NCBI GenBank assembly: GCA_964581295.1
Contig: CAZONX010000001.1
Location: forward strand, 7,723-71,722
DNA: 64,000 nt
DNA from: JAHEEL01 sp964581295
Lineage (GTDB): Bacteria; Actinomycetota; Acidimicrobiia; Spongiisociales; UBA5794
Reading direction: 5' to 3'
Of the stretch, positions 32,809 to 43,022 are shown in pieces. The position numbers and the translations under genes were made by a program. The notes under the pieces were generated by a model, which searched no databases, was not told the origin of the DNA, and worked only from the letters and a program-made list of their open reading frames with translations. The stretch's first letter is position 1, and each line of letters begins with the position of its first letter.

Positions 32809-33183
32809 ATGGGAATCGACATCGGCGCCACCGGACGCGCAACTCTGACCGTCACAGCAGCGGACACTGCAATCGCCCTGGGGAGCGGTGACGTCCCCGT
32901 GCTCGGCACGCCGCGTATCGTCGCCCTCCTCGAGCAGGCAGCGGTCGCTGCCATCGCTGACAGCCTCGACGAAGAGGTGACTTCGGTGGGGACCCAAATT
33001 GGCGTGGACCACCTTGCGGCTTCGTTTGTCGGAGCGTCGGTTGAGGCGATCGCGGAGGTCGTCGACGTAGACGGTCGAGCCGTGTCCTACCGCCTCACGG
33101 CGAACGAAGGAGACCGAACTATTGCGACCGGCAACCACATACGGTTCGTCGTCGATCGCGAACGGTTCGTCGGGCGTTCCTAG
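32809..33183 (+). CDS. FlK-like hotdog thioesterase
   Basis: 124 aa. MGIDIGATGRATLTVT, ALGSGDVPVLGTPRIVALLEQAA and GTQIGVDHLAASFVG match the fluoroacetyl-CoA thioesterase (FlK) hotdog family, including the Thr/Glu/His active-site positions (TPRIV, LEQAA, VDHLA). Most homologues do not act on fluoroacetyl-CoA; an acyl-CoA thioesterase or house-cleaning role is likely. The ATG at 32809 follows CGGTACAGT (32791-32799) by 9 nt, a leaderless signature that supports this start over an upstream GTG. Confidence 0.85.
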   Translation: MGIDIGATGRATLTVTAADTAIALGSGDVPVLGTPRIVALLEQAAVAAIADSLDEEVTSVGTQIGVDHLAASFVGASVEAIAEVVDVDGRAVSYRLTANEGDRTIATGNHIRFVVDRERFVGRS

Positions 33184-33506
33184 GCCCACCACTCAACGCG
33201 GCACCACGACCGCCGTTGGCAATTCGGGCATTGCATCCACCGGCTGAAGTGCTTGCCGGGAATCCAGAGTGAGATCAAGGCGATCCGTACGCCGATGTCG
33301 ACGTGCGACGCTCGTGTCTTCGTTCCGCAGTGTGAGCAGTCGATGACGCCGGTTCCAGATTGATGCTCGCCGGTCGAGAACAGCGCATCCTGCCCTTCGC
33401 GGCGCTCCGGGTCGCGGAGTTCGTCATCTTCGAGTGGATCGTCGATGTCGGTCGCCGGCGTCTCGAAGAGTGCCCGCTTGCCTTGCGGGTCGCTGCGATC
33501 GGTCAT
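33180..33506 (-). CDS. Zinc-ribbon protein
   Basis: 108 aa. Acidic N-terminal half, then two CxxC knuckles, CSHCGTK and CPNCQRRSWC, separated by a stretch rich in Ile/Leu/Trp. A treble-clef zinc ribbon is likely. ATG overlaps the parA stop by 4 nt (ATGA), so it is co-translated with the ATPase and may be its partner. No family function known to me. Confidence 0.78.
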   Translation of the reverse strand: MTDRSDPQGKRALFETPATDIDDPLEDDELRDPERREGQDALFSTGEHQSGTGVIDCSHCGTKTRASHVDIGVRIALISLWIPGKHFSRWMQCPNCQRRSWCRVEWWA

Positions 33507-34258
33507 GCTCGTCGCTCCACTTCAAGGGCGAGCGCCCGGTAGGCCTCGGCGCTCTTCGATCGACGAGCGTGATCGAGGACGGAGCGCCCCAGACCCGGCG
33601 CTTCTGCCACCTTGACGGAGCGTGGGATCGGCGGTGCCAGAACCTCGATATCGTGCGTCTCGGCGACCTCGACGAGCACCTGCTTCCCCAGATTGGTCCG
33701 CCCGTCGAACATCGTTGCGACCGCCCCCATGACCTCGAGGTCTTCGTTGGTGTACGCGCGCACATCACCGATCGTCTCGAGCAGTTGCCCGACGGCACGA
33801 TGCGACAGCGTCTCGGCTTGGAACGGGATGAGCACGTGGCCCGCTGCCGTGAGACCGTTGAGCGTGAGAATGCCCAGCGATGGAGCGCAGTCGATGAAGA
33901 CGAAGTCGTAGTCGTCAACGACGGCTCGCAGCGCGCGCCCGAGGACGAATTCGCGGCCCGTCTTCGTGAGGAGGTGGACCTCCGAGCCAGCAAGGTCAAT
34001 CGAGGATGGCACGAGGTCGATGCCGTTGACGTCGATGACGACGTCGGCGATGCCGACTCGGCCGAGCATGACATCGTGGACTGTGGCATCGAGATCGTCC
34101 GGGTTGACGCCGTTTTCGTAGGTGAGGCAGGCCTGCGGATCGAGATCGACGATCAAGACGCGTTTGCCGCGCTCGACGAGTGCCGCGGCGAGGGTGTGAA
34201 CGGTGGTGGTCTTCGCCACTCCGCCCTTCTGATTTGCGACCGCGATCACTACTCCCAT
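33503..34258 (-). CDS. ParA-family ATPase, orphan
   Basis: 251 aa. Deviant Walker A KGGVAKTTT at residues 11-19, VDLDPQACLT, Walker B VFIDCAPSLG and switch motifs place it among ParA/Soj ATPases that bind DNA or membranes and position cargo. There is no ParB gene or obvious parS cluster beside it, and a zinc-ribbon gene is coupled downstream, so a chromosome-partition role is not established. TAGAAT ends 6 nt before the ATG: predicted leaderless. Confidence 0.88.
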   Translation of the reverse strand: MGVVIAVANQKGGVAKTTTVHTLAAALVERGKRVLIVDLDPQACLTYENGVNPDDLDATVHDVMLGRVGIADVVIDVNGIDLVPSSIDLAGSEVHLLTKTGREFVLGRALRAVVDDYDFVFIDCAPSLGILTLNGLTAAGHVLIPFQAETLSHRAVGQLLETIGDVRAYTNEDLEVMGAVATMFDGRTNLGKQVLVEVAETHDIEVLAPPIPRSVKVAEAPGLGRSVLDHARRSKSAEAYRALALEVERRA

Positions 34259-34314
34259 GCGTTGATTCTAGGAGGAAGGCACGCGGGGCGTCCCGCCGTG
34301 TAGCGTTCGGTGCC

Positions 34315-34895
34315 ATGGCGAAGCACTACGAAGTCACAACAACTCGGAGAGCGGTCAATTGGATGGCATCGATGCTCGCTCGCCTCGGCAAGGGCCCGGC
34401 CTGGGAGCTGACCGTGACCGGTCGCCGTTCCGGCGAATCAAGGACGGTCCCGGTCACGCCAATCGAGGTCGGCGAGTATCGCTATCTCGTGGCGCCGTAC
34501 GGCCCCGTGCCGTGGGTCCACAACATCCGGGCCGCCGACGGCGCAACGCTGAGTCGCGGCGGATCGAAGGAACGTATCACGGTGATCGAAGTGGAACCGG
34601 ACGAAGCAGGCCCGGTCCTACTCGAGTACTACCAAGACCTCGAAAAGGTCGTCGGAGCATATTTCGACGTACCCGAAGAGCCGACGGTCGCCGATTTCGT
34701 GGCGGTNNNNNNNNNNNNNNNNNNNNNNNNNNNNNNNNNNNNNNNNNNNNNNNNNNNNNNNNNNNNNNNNNNNNNNNNNNNNNNNNNNNNNNNNNNNNNN
34801 NNNNNNTCGGAGCATATTTCGACGTACCCGAAGAGCCGACGGTCGCCGATTTCGTGGCGGTGGCCGCAGACCACCCGGTGTTCAGGATCCAGTAA
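34315..34895 (+). CDS. Deazaflavin (F420)-dependent nitroreductase family protein, interrupted by a false gap
   Basis: Split by 100 N at 34707-34806 with 55 identical bases on each side. Collapsing one copy plus the N gives a continuous 141-aa protein: WELTVTGRRSGESRTVPVTPIE, YLVAPYGPVPWVHNIRAAD and a C-terminal PTVADFVAVAADHPVFRI, all diagnostic of Ddn-like F420-dependent oxidoreductases. Start ATG is 8 nt after TAGCGT (leaderless); an upstream in-frame start would overlap the parA promoter. Substrate unknown. Confidence 0.87.
34652..34861. other. 100-N gap flanked by identical 55-bp ends
   Basis: Bases 34652-34706 equal 34807-34861 exactly, with 100 N between. Same signature as the gap at 10918. 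The gene reads through when collapsed. Confidence 0.93.
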
Positions 34896-34990
34896 CAAGA
34901 CACAAGTAGCAAGTATCAAGACCGGACCCTTGCTCGGGCGCCCGGGAGTTTCCTCTGGTGAACCCTGCTTTGGTCTTGCTACTTGCTACT
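34894..34990. repeat. TAGCAAG inverted heptamer element B
   Basis: Left arm 34905-34923 and right arm 34972-34990 are reverse complements at 18 of 19 positions. The left arm begins immediately at the stop of the nitroreductase gene; the right arm contains the TAG stop of capA (34986-34988). It occupies the whole convergent spacer. Confidence 0.86.
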
Positions 34991-36113
34991 CGGACGGAGC
35001 ACACGGTTCTTCGTAGCCTTCGCTCAGGACGGGATGACCGGTGTCTTCGATGTAGACGGGGACGAGGCAGGCACCGATGCGGCCGTCGGGTTCGAATACG
35101 AATTGGGCGATCGCCGTCGGGCGAGCGTTGGCCGGATGGGCCTGCCACACGAAGTTGCCGAGGCCCCACGCGATGGGTTTGCCCTCGTACCAGCCGAGCG
35201 GCTGGAGCATGTGCTGATGGTGGCCGAACACGCCGTCGGCGCCGGCGTCGATGAACGCCTCCGCCAGACCGATCTCGAACGCTCGAGGCTTCGTCGTTCC
35301 CTGCTTGCCCCAATGGATAGTGACGATGACGAGATCGGCGACCTCTCGAGCAGCCCGAATAGCCTCGGTCATCGCCTCCGCCGAATCACCGTCGGTCATC
35401 CCCGGACGGTCCTCGGTGACGATCCACGAACCCGTCTCGGGGTGGACGCCGCCGCCGCCCAGGACCGCGATCGTCCAACCGTTGCGCTCGACCAGCACCG
35501 GCGCGTAGGCCTCGGCGGGCGTTGCACCGGCACCGACCGGTTCGATGCCGACGGCTGAGAGGTTCTCGCGGGCGTCGAGCATGGCCTCGAATCCGTAGTC
35601 GATGGCGTGGTTGTTCGCGAGGTTGGCGATATCGACGCCGGCATCCGCCATCGAGGGCAGCGCTTCCGGGTCGCATTGGAACGTCCACGGTTTGTTCCAC
35701 GGCGTGCCGAGGTTCGAGGCTGAGCACTCGAGGTTGACGACGGTGAGGTCATCCTCGTTGAACACGTTGTCGAGGCCGGACCATGCGTATTCGTAGCCGG
35801 TCGAGCGGAACGAACGGACGAACGTCGGGTCGAGATTCACGTCGCCGGTTCCGCTGATCACCAATCGCTGCTTCGGGTCCGGCTCGGGAAGCGTGGTGGC
35901 AGCCGCGGTAGTTGTGGTGTCAACGACGGTCGTCGACGAGAACAGAGTCGTCGTGGGGGCAGTCGTTGTCGTGGTCGTCGCAGATGGCATCGTCGTGATC
36001 GAAACGAACGAGTCGAGAGGCGGAGGAGTCGCTGCCGCGCCGTCGGAACAGCCCACGAGAACGATCGCGATCGCGAGGAGACCGAAAATGCGAAGGAATC
36101 GGATTCGATGCAT
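34986..36113 (-). CDS. CapA-family lipoprotein (poly-gamma-glutamate synthesis-like metallophosphatase fold)
   Basis: 375 aa. Signal peptide with lipobox LVGC (Cys near 21), a Thr/Pro-rich linker to about 95, then the PGA_cap domain: ISGTGDVNLD, VNLECSAS, LANNHAIDYG, VTIHWGKQG, GHHQHMLQPL and YIEDTG. Lone CapA homologues occur widely without a capsule operon. ATG at 36113 follows CGGTACCGT by 7 nt (leaderless). The stop codon lies inside a TAGCAAG repeat arm. Confidence 0.88.
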   Translation of the reverse strand: MHRIRFLRIFGLLAIAIVLVGCSDGAAATPPPLDSFVSITTMPSATTTTTTAPTTTLFSSTTVVDTTTTAAATTLPEPDPKQRLVISGTGDVNLDPTFVRSFRSTGYEYAWSGLDNVFNEDDLTVVNLECSASNLGTPWNKPWTFQCDPEALPSMADAGVDIANLANNHAIDYGFEAMLDARENLSAVGIEPVGAGATPAEAYAPVLVERNGWTIAVLGGGGVHPETGSWIVTEDRPGMTDGDSAEAMTEAIRAAREVADLVIVTIHWGKQGTTKPRAFEIGLAEAFIDAGADGVFGHHQHMLQPLGWYEGKPIAWGLGNFVWQAHPANARPTAIAQFVFEPDGRIGACLVPVYIEDTGHPVLSEGYEEPCAPSE

Positions 36114-36216
36114 CGAGAGAACGGTACCGTTCAGGTCTCGGAATGCCAGGTTTCGTGCGCGCTCGCGCAACCAGAGCATCCCAGGCGATTTCACCCAAGC
36201 TACGAAGGAGCACAGG

Positions 36217-38931
<2,715 letters not shown>

Positions 38932-38932
38932 G

Positions 38933-39084
38933 GCAAGTAGCAAGACACAAGTAGCAAGTAGCAAGAACCCGCTCTTGGCCTCCCGTCGAGGGAGCTGGGA
39001 GTGGGTTCTTGCGTGTCGTCAGTCGTCAGTCGCACGGAGGCCTTTGCCTTGTTGCTACTTGCCACTTGCTACTTGCTACTCATC
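38933..39084. repeat. TAGCAAG element C with nested GTCGTCA heptamers
   Basis: Left: GCAAGTAGCAAGACACAAG then TAGCAAG units to 38965. Inside it an inner 10-bp inverted repeat (38961-38970 with 39003-39012). Then GTCGTCA at 39015 and 39022 and GTCGCAC at 39029. Right: CTTGCTA-type units 39051-39080. It starts 1-2 nt after the ppdK stop. The rest of the 198-nt spacer up to 39129 shows no other signal. Confidence 0.84.
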
Positions 39085-39129
39085 CCGGCTCTCGCTTCAG
39101 ACGCTGTCTGTCGGCGCCGATACGGTCCC

Positions 39130-39852
39130 ATGGACCTTCTTCAGGGGGATTTGGCGGCGTTTCCGCTTCGGGACGTGGTGCTGCTCCTCGCTCAGCGCAC
39201 GCAGACCGGTGTTCTGCGGGTCGAGACGGCTGGGATGACCGGGCGCGTGTTCTTCGTCGAAGGTCGGGTGACCTATGCGACCACACGCGACGGAGATGGT
39301 TCGATCGCAGCTCTCGCCCATCTCGGAAGCCGCCCGGAGCGAGACCGGCGCGGTCGCAACCCCGGCGGGAAGTGGCCCGATCCCGCTCGTCCCCTGATCC
39401 TTCAACAGATCGGTGAAGTCCTGGTTCGACTAGGCCACGGCGTTTCCGGTCGCTTCTGGTTCGTGGAAGGGGTAACCACCCGCGCATACGGGGAGAACGA
39501 CATCGAGCGGTTCGAGGTCGGAGAAGTGCTCGGCGCAGCGGACGGTCGCCGCAAGGAGTGGGCAGAGATCGCGCGTGTGCTCCCGGACCCATCCGTACGT
39601 TTCGTGATGCGGCCACACCTCGCCTCGGGTGTCCAGCGTGCCGTCGTGTCGGCGACCGCGTGGCAGGTGCTCGCCGGCATCGGCGACGGCTCCACCGTTC
39701 AGGAGCTCGCAGAGCGGTTGAGCATGTTCGAACTGGCGGCTGCCCGGATGATCGCCGATCTCTACGTCGAAGGTCTCGTCATCGATGAACGCGACATCGT
39801 GCAACCCGATCTCGTGCTGGTCAGCGTCGACGTAGCTCCGACAGACCACTAG
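39130..39852 (+). CDS. DUF4388 (PATAN-like) domain protein
   Basis: 240 aa. The N-terminus DLLQGDLAAFPLRDVVLLLAQRTQTGVLRVET and GRVFFVEGRVTYAT is the DUF4388 pattern, seen in proteins linked to two-component and motility signalling. The C-terminal half looks like a winged helix (QVLAGIGDGSTVQELAERLSMFELAAARMIADLYVEGLV). No signal peptide. Function unknown. The start codon has no clear Shine-Dalgarno; the open frame extends upstream through the repeat, which argues against a longer protein. Confidence 0.78.
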   Translation: MDLLQGDLAAFPLRDVVLLLAQRTQTGVLRVETAGMTGRVFFVEGRVTYATTRDGDGSIAALAHLGSRPERDRRGRNPGGKWPDPARPLILQQIGEVLVRLGHGVSGRFWFVEGVTTRAYGENDIERFEVGEVLGAADGRRKEWAEIARVLPDPSVRFVMRPHLASGVQRAVVSATAWQVLAGIGDGSTVQELAERLSMFELAAARMIADLYVEGLVIDERDIVQPDLVLVSVDVAPTDH

Positions 39853-40253
39853 ATCGGCGGCGTCGTTCCGGTCGCGAGTCGAATCACCCAGACGATGAGC
39901 AGCAATGCTGCGGTCCCCCCGATGACGACGTCGACCCACCGGCGGCGGCGCCACTCGATCCAGCCGGCGCGATGTGCCATCCAGATCGTCCATGCGCCGA
40001 GCAGCTCGGCAGCGACGAGCAGGATCAGCGGGTGGTAGCGGAGTGCCTCGATCAGGTTCCCTCGAAAGAGTTGGCCCGCTGCCCTCGTCATGCCGCAGCC
40101 AGGACACGCCACGCCGGTGCAGTTCGCGAAGCCGCAAATCGTCGGACTTGTGTCCGATGGATTGATCGTGGCGAGCGCGACCGCAGCGACAAGGGGGATC
40201 GCAAGGAGCGATCCCGTTCCCATGCGGGAGCGGGCGGCGACGGTTGGGATCAC
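39849..40253 (-). CDS. DUF2752 membrane protein
   Basis: About 134 aa, three TM segments with CTGVACPGCGMTRAAGQLFRGN, the family's diagnostic Cys-rich motif after TM1. Function unknown. GTG at 40253 overlaps the TGA of the DUF4190 gene upstream (GTGA), so coupled translation is likely; an internal ATG at 40223 would give 124 aa. The 3' end overlaps the converging DUF4388 gene by 4 nt. Confidence 0.86.
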   Translation of the reverse strand: MIPTVAARSRMGTGSLLAIPLVAAVALATINPSDTSPTICGFANCTGVACPGCGMTRAAGQLFRGNLIEALRYHPLILLVAAELLGAWTIWMAHRAGWIEWRRRRWVDVVIGGTAALLLIVWVIRLATGTTPPI

Positions 40254-40525
40254 GTCGTGCTGGCGAACAGACCGATGGCGAGGGCGAACATGAGGAATCC
40301 AATCCCGATGATCATCAACACCGTCGCGATGATTCCGAGGATGCGCCCTGCCTGGGCCGTGCCGCGGTTCTGCGGCGGCCGGAGGCCGGCGTCGATCCCA
40401 GCGAGTTCCTTGTTCCCCATGACCCATGCGAACGGTCCGAGGATCTGACACAGCACGAGCGACAGGATCCCCAACACGAGGACGGTGGTCGCCTGGCTGT
40501 CTTCCTGGTAGTACTGATCAGTCAT
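40250..40525 (-). CDS. DUF4190-like two-TM protein
   Basis: 91 aa with two TM segments. LVLGILSLVLCQILGPFAWVMG, NKELAGIDAG and AGRILGIIATVLMIIGIG follow the DUF4190 pattern (TM, short basic loop, G-rGlaiaGlvlg). Often paired with DUF2752 genes as here. Role unknown. Confidence 0.85.
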   Translation of the reverse strand: MTDQYYQEDSQATTVLVLGILSLVLCQILGPFAWVMGNKELAGIDAGLRPPQNRGTAQAGRILGIIATVLMIIGIGFLMFALAIGLFASTT

Positions 40526-40630
40526 GGGGTCAGTATGGCCGGTTCTACCCGGTCGATGCCAGAGCTATCGAACAAAGGGGCGCTGGACGCGGACCGTCCA
40601 AGCGGACGGCCCGCGGTCGACAGCGGGCCC

Positions 40631-41368
40631 CTAACTCAGCCCTGATCCTGCCAGAGGTTGCGCCTCATTGAGTTCGGTGAGGTCGATGATCTCGGCGATT
40701 TCCTCGGCGTATGGGGTTGCCAGCGCGGCAAGGTCGTGGATCTTGATCTCGACTTCGGTGATCGCTGCCCGCAGGTGATCGAGGCGGGCGGAGATGCGCA
40801 ACTCTTCGCGGCTCGCTTCGCCGACGATCTCGTTTGCGATTCGATCTGCTTCCTCAGTCGCTTCGCTCAGCCGAGCCGCCGCGGCGAGTTCGCTGAGTTC
40901 GAGCAGGCGCTCGCGATCGCCGACGGCCGAAGCTCGGGCGTTCTCAGCATCGAGCTGGAGGTGAAAGGACTGCTCGTCAGCGTCCGAAACCCGTGCGAAC
41001 CACTCTTCGTGGGCGTCGATCACCACCTTGTCGCGTTCGAATTGGATGGTGTCGATCTTCGCTTTCGCTTCTGAGAGGCGAGCGTGGGCGTCGATCTCCG
41101 CGTCGGCGACCAAGCGCGCGGCCTGGTTTGTGCCCTCGTCGAGCATCTCCTGGCTCGTGCGTTGCGCTGCTGCGAAGGTGCGGCGAATGGCGTCCACAGA
41201 CTCGTCGGCTTCGTCGACTCTGGCCCGGAGCGTTTTCGTGTCGGCTTCATACGATCGCAGCGTGGCGACCAAACGATCCATGACTCGATCGACCTCCACC
41301 GGGTCGTAGCCTTTGCGCCGTACGGTCCCGAAGCGGTGTGCCTCGACCGTCGTTGCTTCAATCTTCAT
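40631..41368 (-). CDS. DivIVA-domain coiled-coil protein
   Basis: 245 aa. Residues 1-60 (FGTVRRKGYDPVEVDRVMDRLVATLRSYE) match the DivIVA N-terminal lipid-binding domain; the rest is a long charged coiled coil. Actinobacterial DivIVA/Wag31 proteins recognise curved membrane at poles and septum. This one lacks the usual C-terminal tetramerisation tail I would expect for Wag31, so it may be a paralogue. GGGGAG precedes the ATG by 8 nt. The divergent spacer 41369-41533 shows only a TAGAAC box at 41521-41526. Confidence 0.82.
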   Translation of the reverse strand: MKIEATTVEAHRFGTVRRKGYDPVEVDRVMDRLVATLRSYEADTKTLRARVDEADESVDAIRRTFAAAQRTSQEMLDEGTNQAARLVADAEIDAHARLSEAKAKIDTIQFERDKVVIDAHEEWFARVSDADEQSFHLQLDAENARASAVGDRERLLELSELAAAARLSEATEEADRIANEIVGEASREELRISARLDHLRAAITEVEIKIHDLAALATPYAEEIAEIIDLTELNEAQPLAGSGLS

Positions 41369-41533
41369 GCGTCATACTCCCCGGAGTGCCCCATCCGTTG
41401 CTAGCCCCTGCAAACCATGCGAGCGACCGGGTCGGCCGCAGTCGTGCCCGAACCCTACGGCGCGATCAACGAACCCGCAAGAAGAAACCCCACACTCCTA
41501 GACGTTGGGCCGCAAGTCGGGTAGAACAGTGGC

Positions 41534-41749
41534 ATGCAACGTATCACCGTCGACGTGGACAAGGAATGGCTCTCCGTTGCCGACATCTGTGAGTACATGG
41601 ATGTCTCCCCGTTCGTGGTCACCAGCCAGCTGAGATCGGGTGGTCTTTCAGCGGTGAAGTTCGGTCGGGAGTGGCGCGTCTCGCGCCAGGATTTCGAGGA
41701 CTGGATCAACGCCCAGCGTGAACAGACGGAGTCGCCGATTGAGGCGTAG
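41534..41749 (+). CDS. Excisionase-family (MerR-like winged helix) DNA-binding protein
   Basis: 71 aa. LSVADICEYMDVSPFVVTSQLRSGGLSAVKFGREWRVSRQDFEDWI is the helix-turn-helix/wing of the excisionase (BldC-like) family. No integrase, att-site or phage gene is nearby, so a regulatory role is likelier than excision. A TAGAAC box ends 7 nt before the ATG (leaderless). Confidence 0.85.
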   Translation: MQRITVDVDKEWLSVADICEYMDVSPFVVTSQLRSGGLSAVKFGREWRVSRQDFEDWINAQREQTESPIEA

Positions 41750-41834
41750 GGGGGCCGCTGCTCCGACCGCCGTCTCGGTGAAATCGACGTGATCGCCACT
41801 GCGGTACCGTTATTGACCCCTCGAAGGAGAACCT

Positions 41835-42416
41835 GTGTCGCCGACCGTTGCTGTGATCCTTGCCAATGAACCGGGGTCCGGCTTCGCCGCCTCGAAGTAC
41901 CTGACCGACATCGGCGGAACAGCGTTGATCGACCGCGTGCTGGCGGATGTTGCCACCTGGCCGATCGACGACGCAGTCGTCGTTCTCGGCCCCAACGCGG
42001 AAGAGATCGTCGAAGCGATGGCGCCGACGTCGGCGACCGTGGTGATCGACCTGGAGTGGAACGAGGGTTCGGCCGCGTCCCTTCGCGTGGGCCTCGACGT
42101 CATCGAGCGCGGTCCCGTCGCCGATTTCGTGGTGATTGCGATGGCCGACCAGCCAGGGGTCGACGCCGCCGACGTGGCGGCTCTCATCGATGCAGCAGAT
42201 GGCGCAGCGGCTGTCGTTCCCAAATACCGTTACCGGCGCGACTTCCCCGTCGTGCTCGGCCGCGGCGTCTGGGAGCGTCTCCTCGGATCGGAAGGCGACA
42301 TCGATCTGCATGACGTCCTCGAGAGTCATCCCGATGGGGTAGAGGAGGTCTGGTTCGACCATCTCGCCAGCCCGCGCATTCGTGATGTCGAGGATGCACA
42401 GAACTACCGATCATGA
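41835..42416 (+). CDS. MocA/MobA-like nucleotidyltransferase
   Basis: 193 aa. The segments AADVAALIDAADGAAAVVPKY, MADQPGVDAADV and DLHDVLESHPDGVEEV match the MocA (molybdenum cofactor cytidylyltransferase-like) family. The usual glycine-rich nucleotide loop LAAGxGxRxGxxK reads LANEPGSGFAASKYL, so substrate binding may be altered. GTG start with AAGGAG; CGGTACCGT is at 41802-41810. No molybdenum hydroxylase is adjacent; the moeA pair is 25 kb away. Confidence 0.72.
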   Translation: MSPTVAVILANEPGSGFAASKYLTDIGGTALIDRVLADVATWPIDDAVVVLGPNAEEIVEAMAPTSATVVIDLEWNEGSAASLRVGLDVIERGPVADFVVIAMADQPGVDAADVAALIDAADGAAAVVPKYRYRRDFPVVLGRGVWERLLGSEGDIDLHDVLESHPDGVEEVWFDHLASPRIRDVEDAQNYRS

Positions 42417-42497
42417 CGTCGTATCGACTCGCAGCAGGGCCGTCCGGTAGCATTGCCGCCGCGTTGTCTTGCGACCAATCAAACCAGGGGGCGTGAA

Positions 42498-42902
42498 ATG
42501 GCATCGATCTCAGCAATCCAGTCGATGAGCCACCGGGACGCAACCAAGCTCCGCAAGGCCGGCGTGCGAACCACCGACTCGCTGCTCAAGACCGCGTCGA
42601 CCCGGACCGGCCGCCGACGCCTGGCGAAAGAGACCGGACTGGCGGAGAGCGACATCCTCGGCTGGGTGAATCGAGCCGATCTGTTCCGGATCTCCGGTGT
42701 TGGTTCCGAGTACGCCGACCTGCTCGAGGTCGCAGGGGTCGACACGATTCGTGAGCTGCGGCGTCGAAATTCCGACCGTCTTCTGGAGGCCATGACCGAG
42801 CTGAACCTCAGGAAGCGATTGGTACGGAGGCTGCCGACCGATGTCATGGTCGGCGCCTGGGTAGAGCAGGCCAAGGAACTCGAACCGCTCGTCACCCACT
42901 AG
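42498..42902 (+). CDS. DUF4332 helix-hairpin-helix protein
   Basis: 134 aa. Tandem helix-hairpin-helix repeats: RKAGVRTTDSLLKTA, ILGWVNRADLFRISGVGSEYADLLEVAGVDTIRELR. This is the DUF4332 layout, probably DNA binding. ATG at 42498 has AGGGGG upstream; CGGTAGCAT at 42445-42453. An upstream in-frame start is less likely. Ends just before a three-hairpin array. Confidence 0.86.
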   Translation: MASISAIQSMSHRDATKLRKAGVRTTDSLLKTASTRTGRRRLAKETGLAESDILGWVNRADLFRISGVGSEYADLLEVAGVDTIRELRRRNSDRLLEAMTELNLRKRLVRRLPTDVMVGAWVEQAKELEPLVTH

Positions 42903-42926
42903 CGCTGCAACCACCAACCTATGCGG

Positions 42927-43004
42927 TGTGCCGCAAGCGGCACATTCCAGTTTCCTGCGGAAACTGCTCTCCAATGCGAAGCCCCGGCCTTTCGACCGGG
43001 GCTT
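42927..43004. terminator. Three consecutive hairpins between converging genes
   Basis: Hairpin 1: TGTGCCGC-AA-GCGGCACA (42927-42944). Hairpin 2: AGTTTCC-TGC-GGAAACT (42949-42965). Hairpin 3: AAGCCCCGG, 8 nt, CCGGGGCTT (42979-43004) followed by TTGC. All stems are perfect. The third is a plain bidirectional terminator; the first two may be a 3'-UTR structure. Confidence 0.82.
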
Positions 43005-43022
43005 TGCAGCGAGAAGCGCGCG

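Noticed and set aside
41534..41749. Excisionase as sign of an integrated element
   Set aside because: No integrase, att duplication, composition shift or phage genes nearby; this family often has regulatory members.
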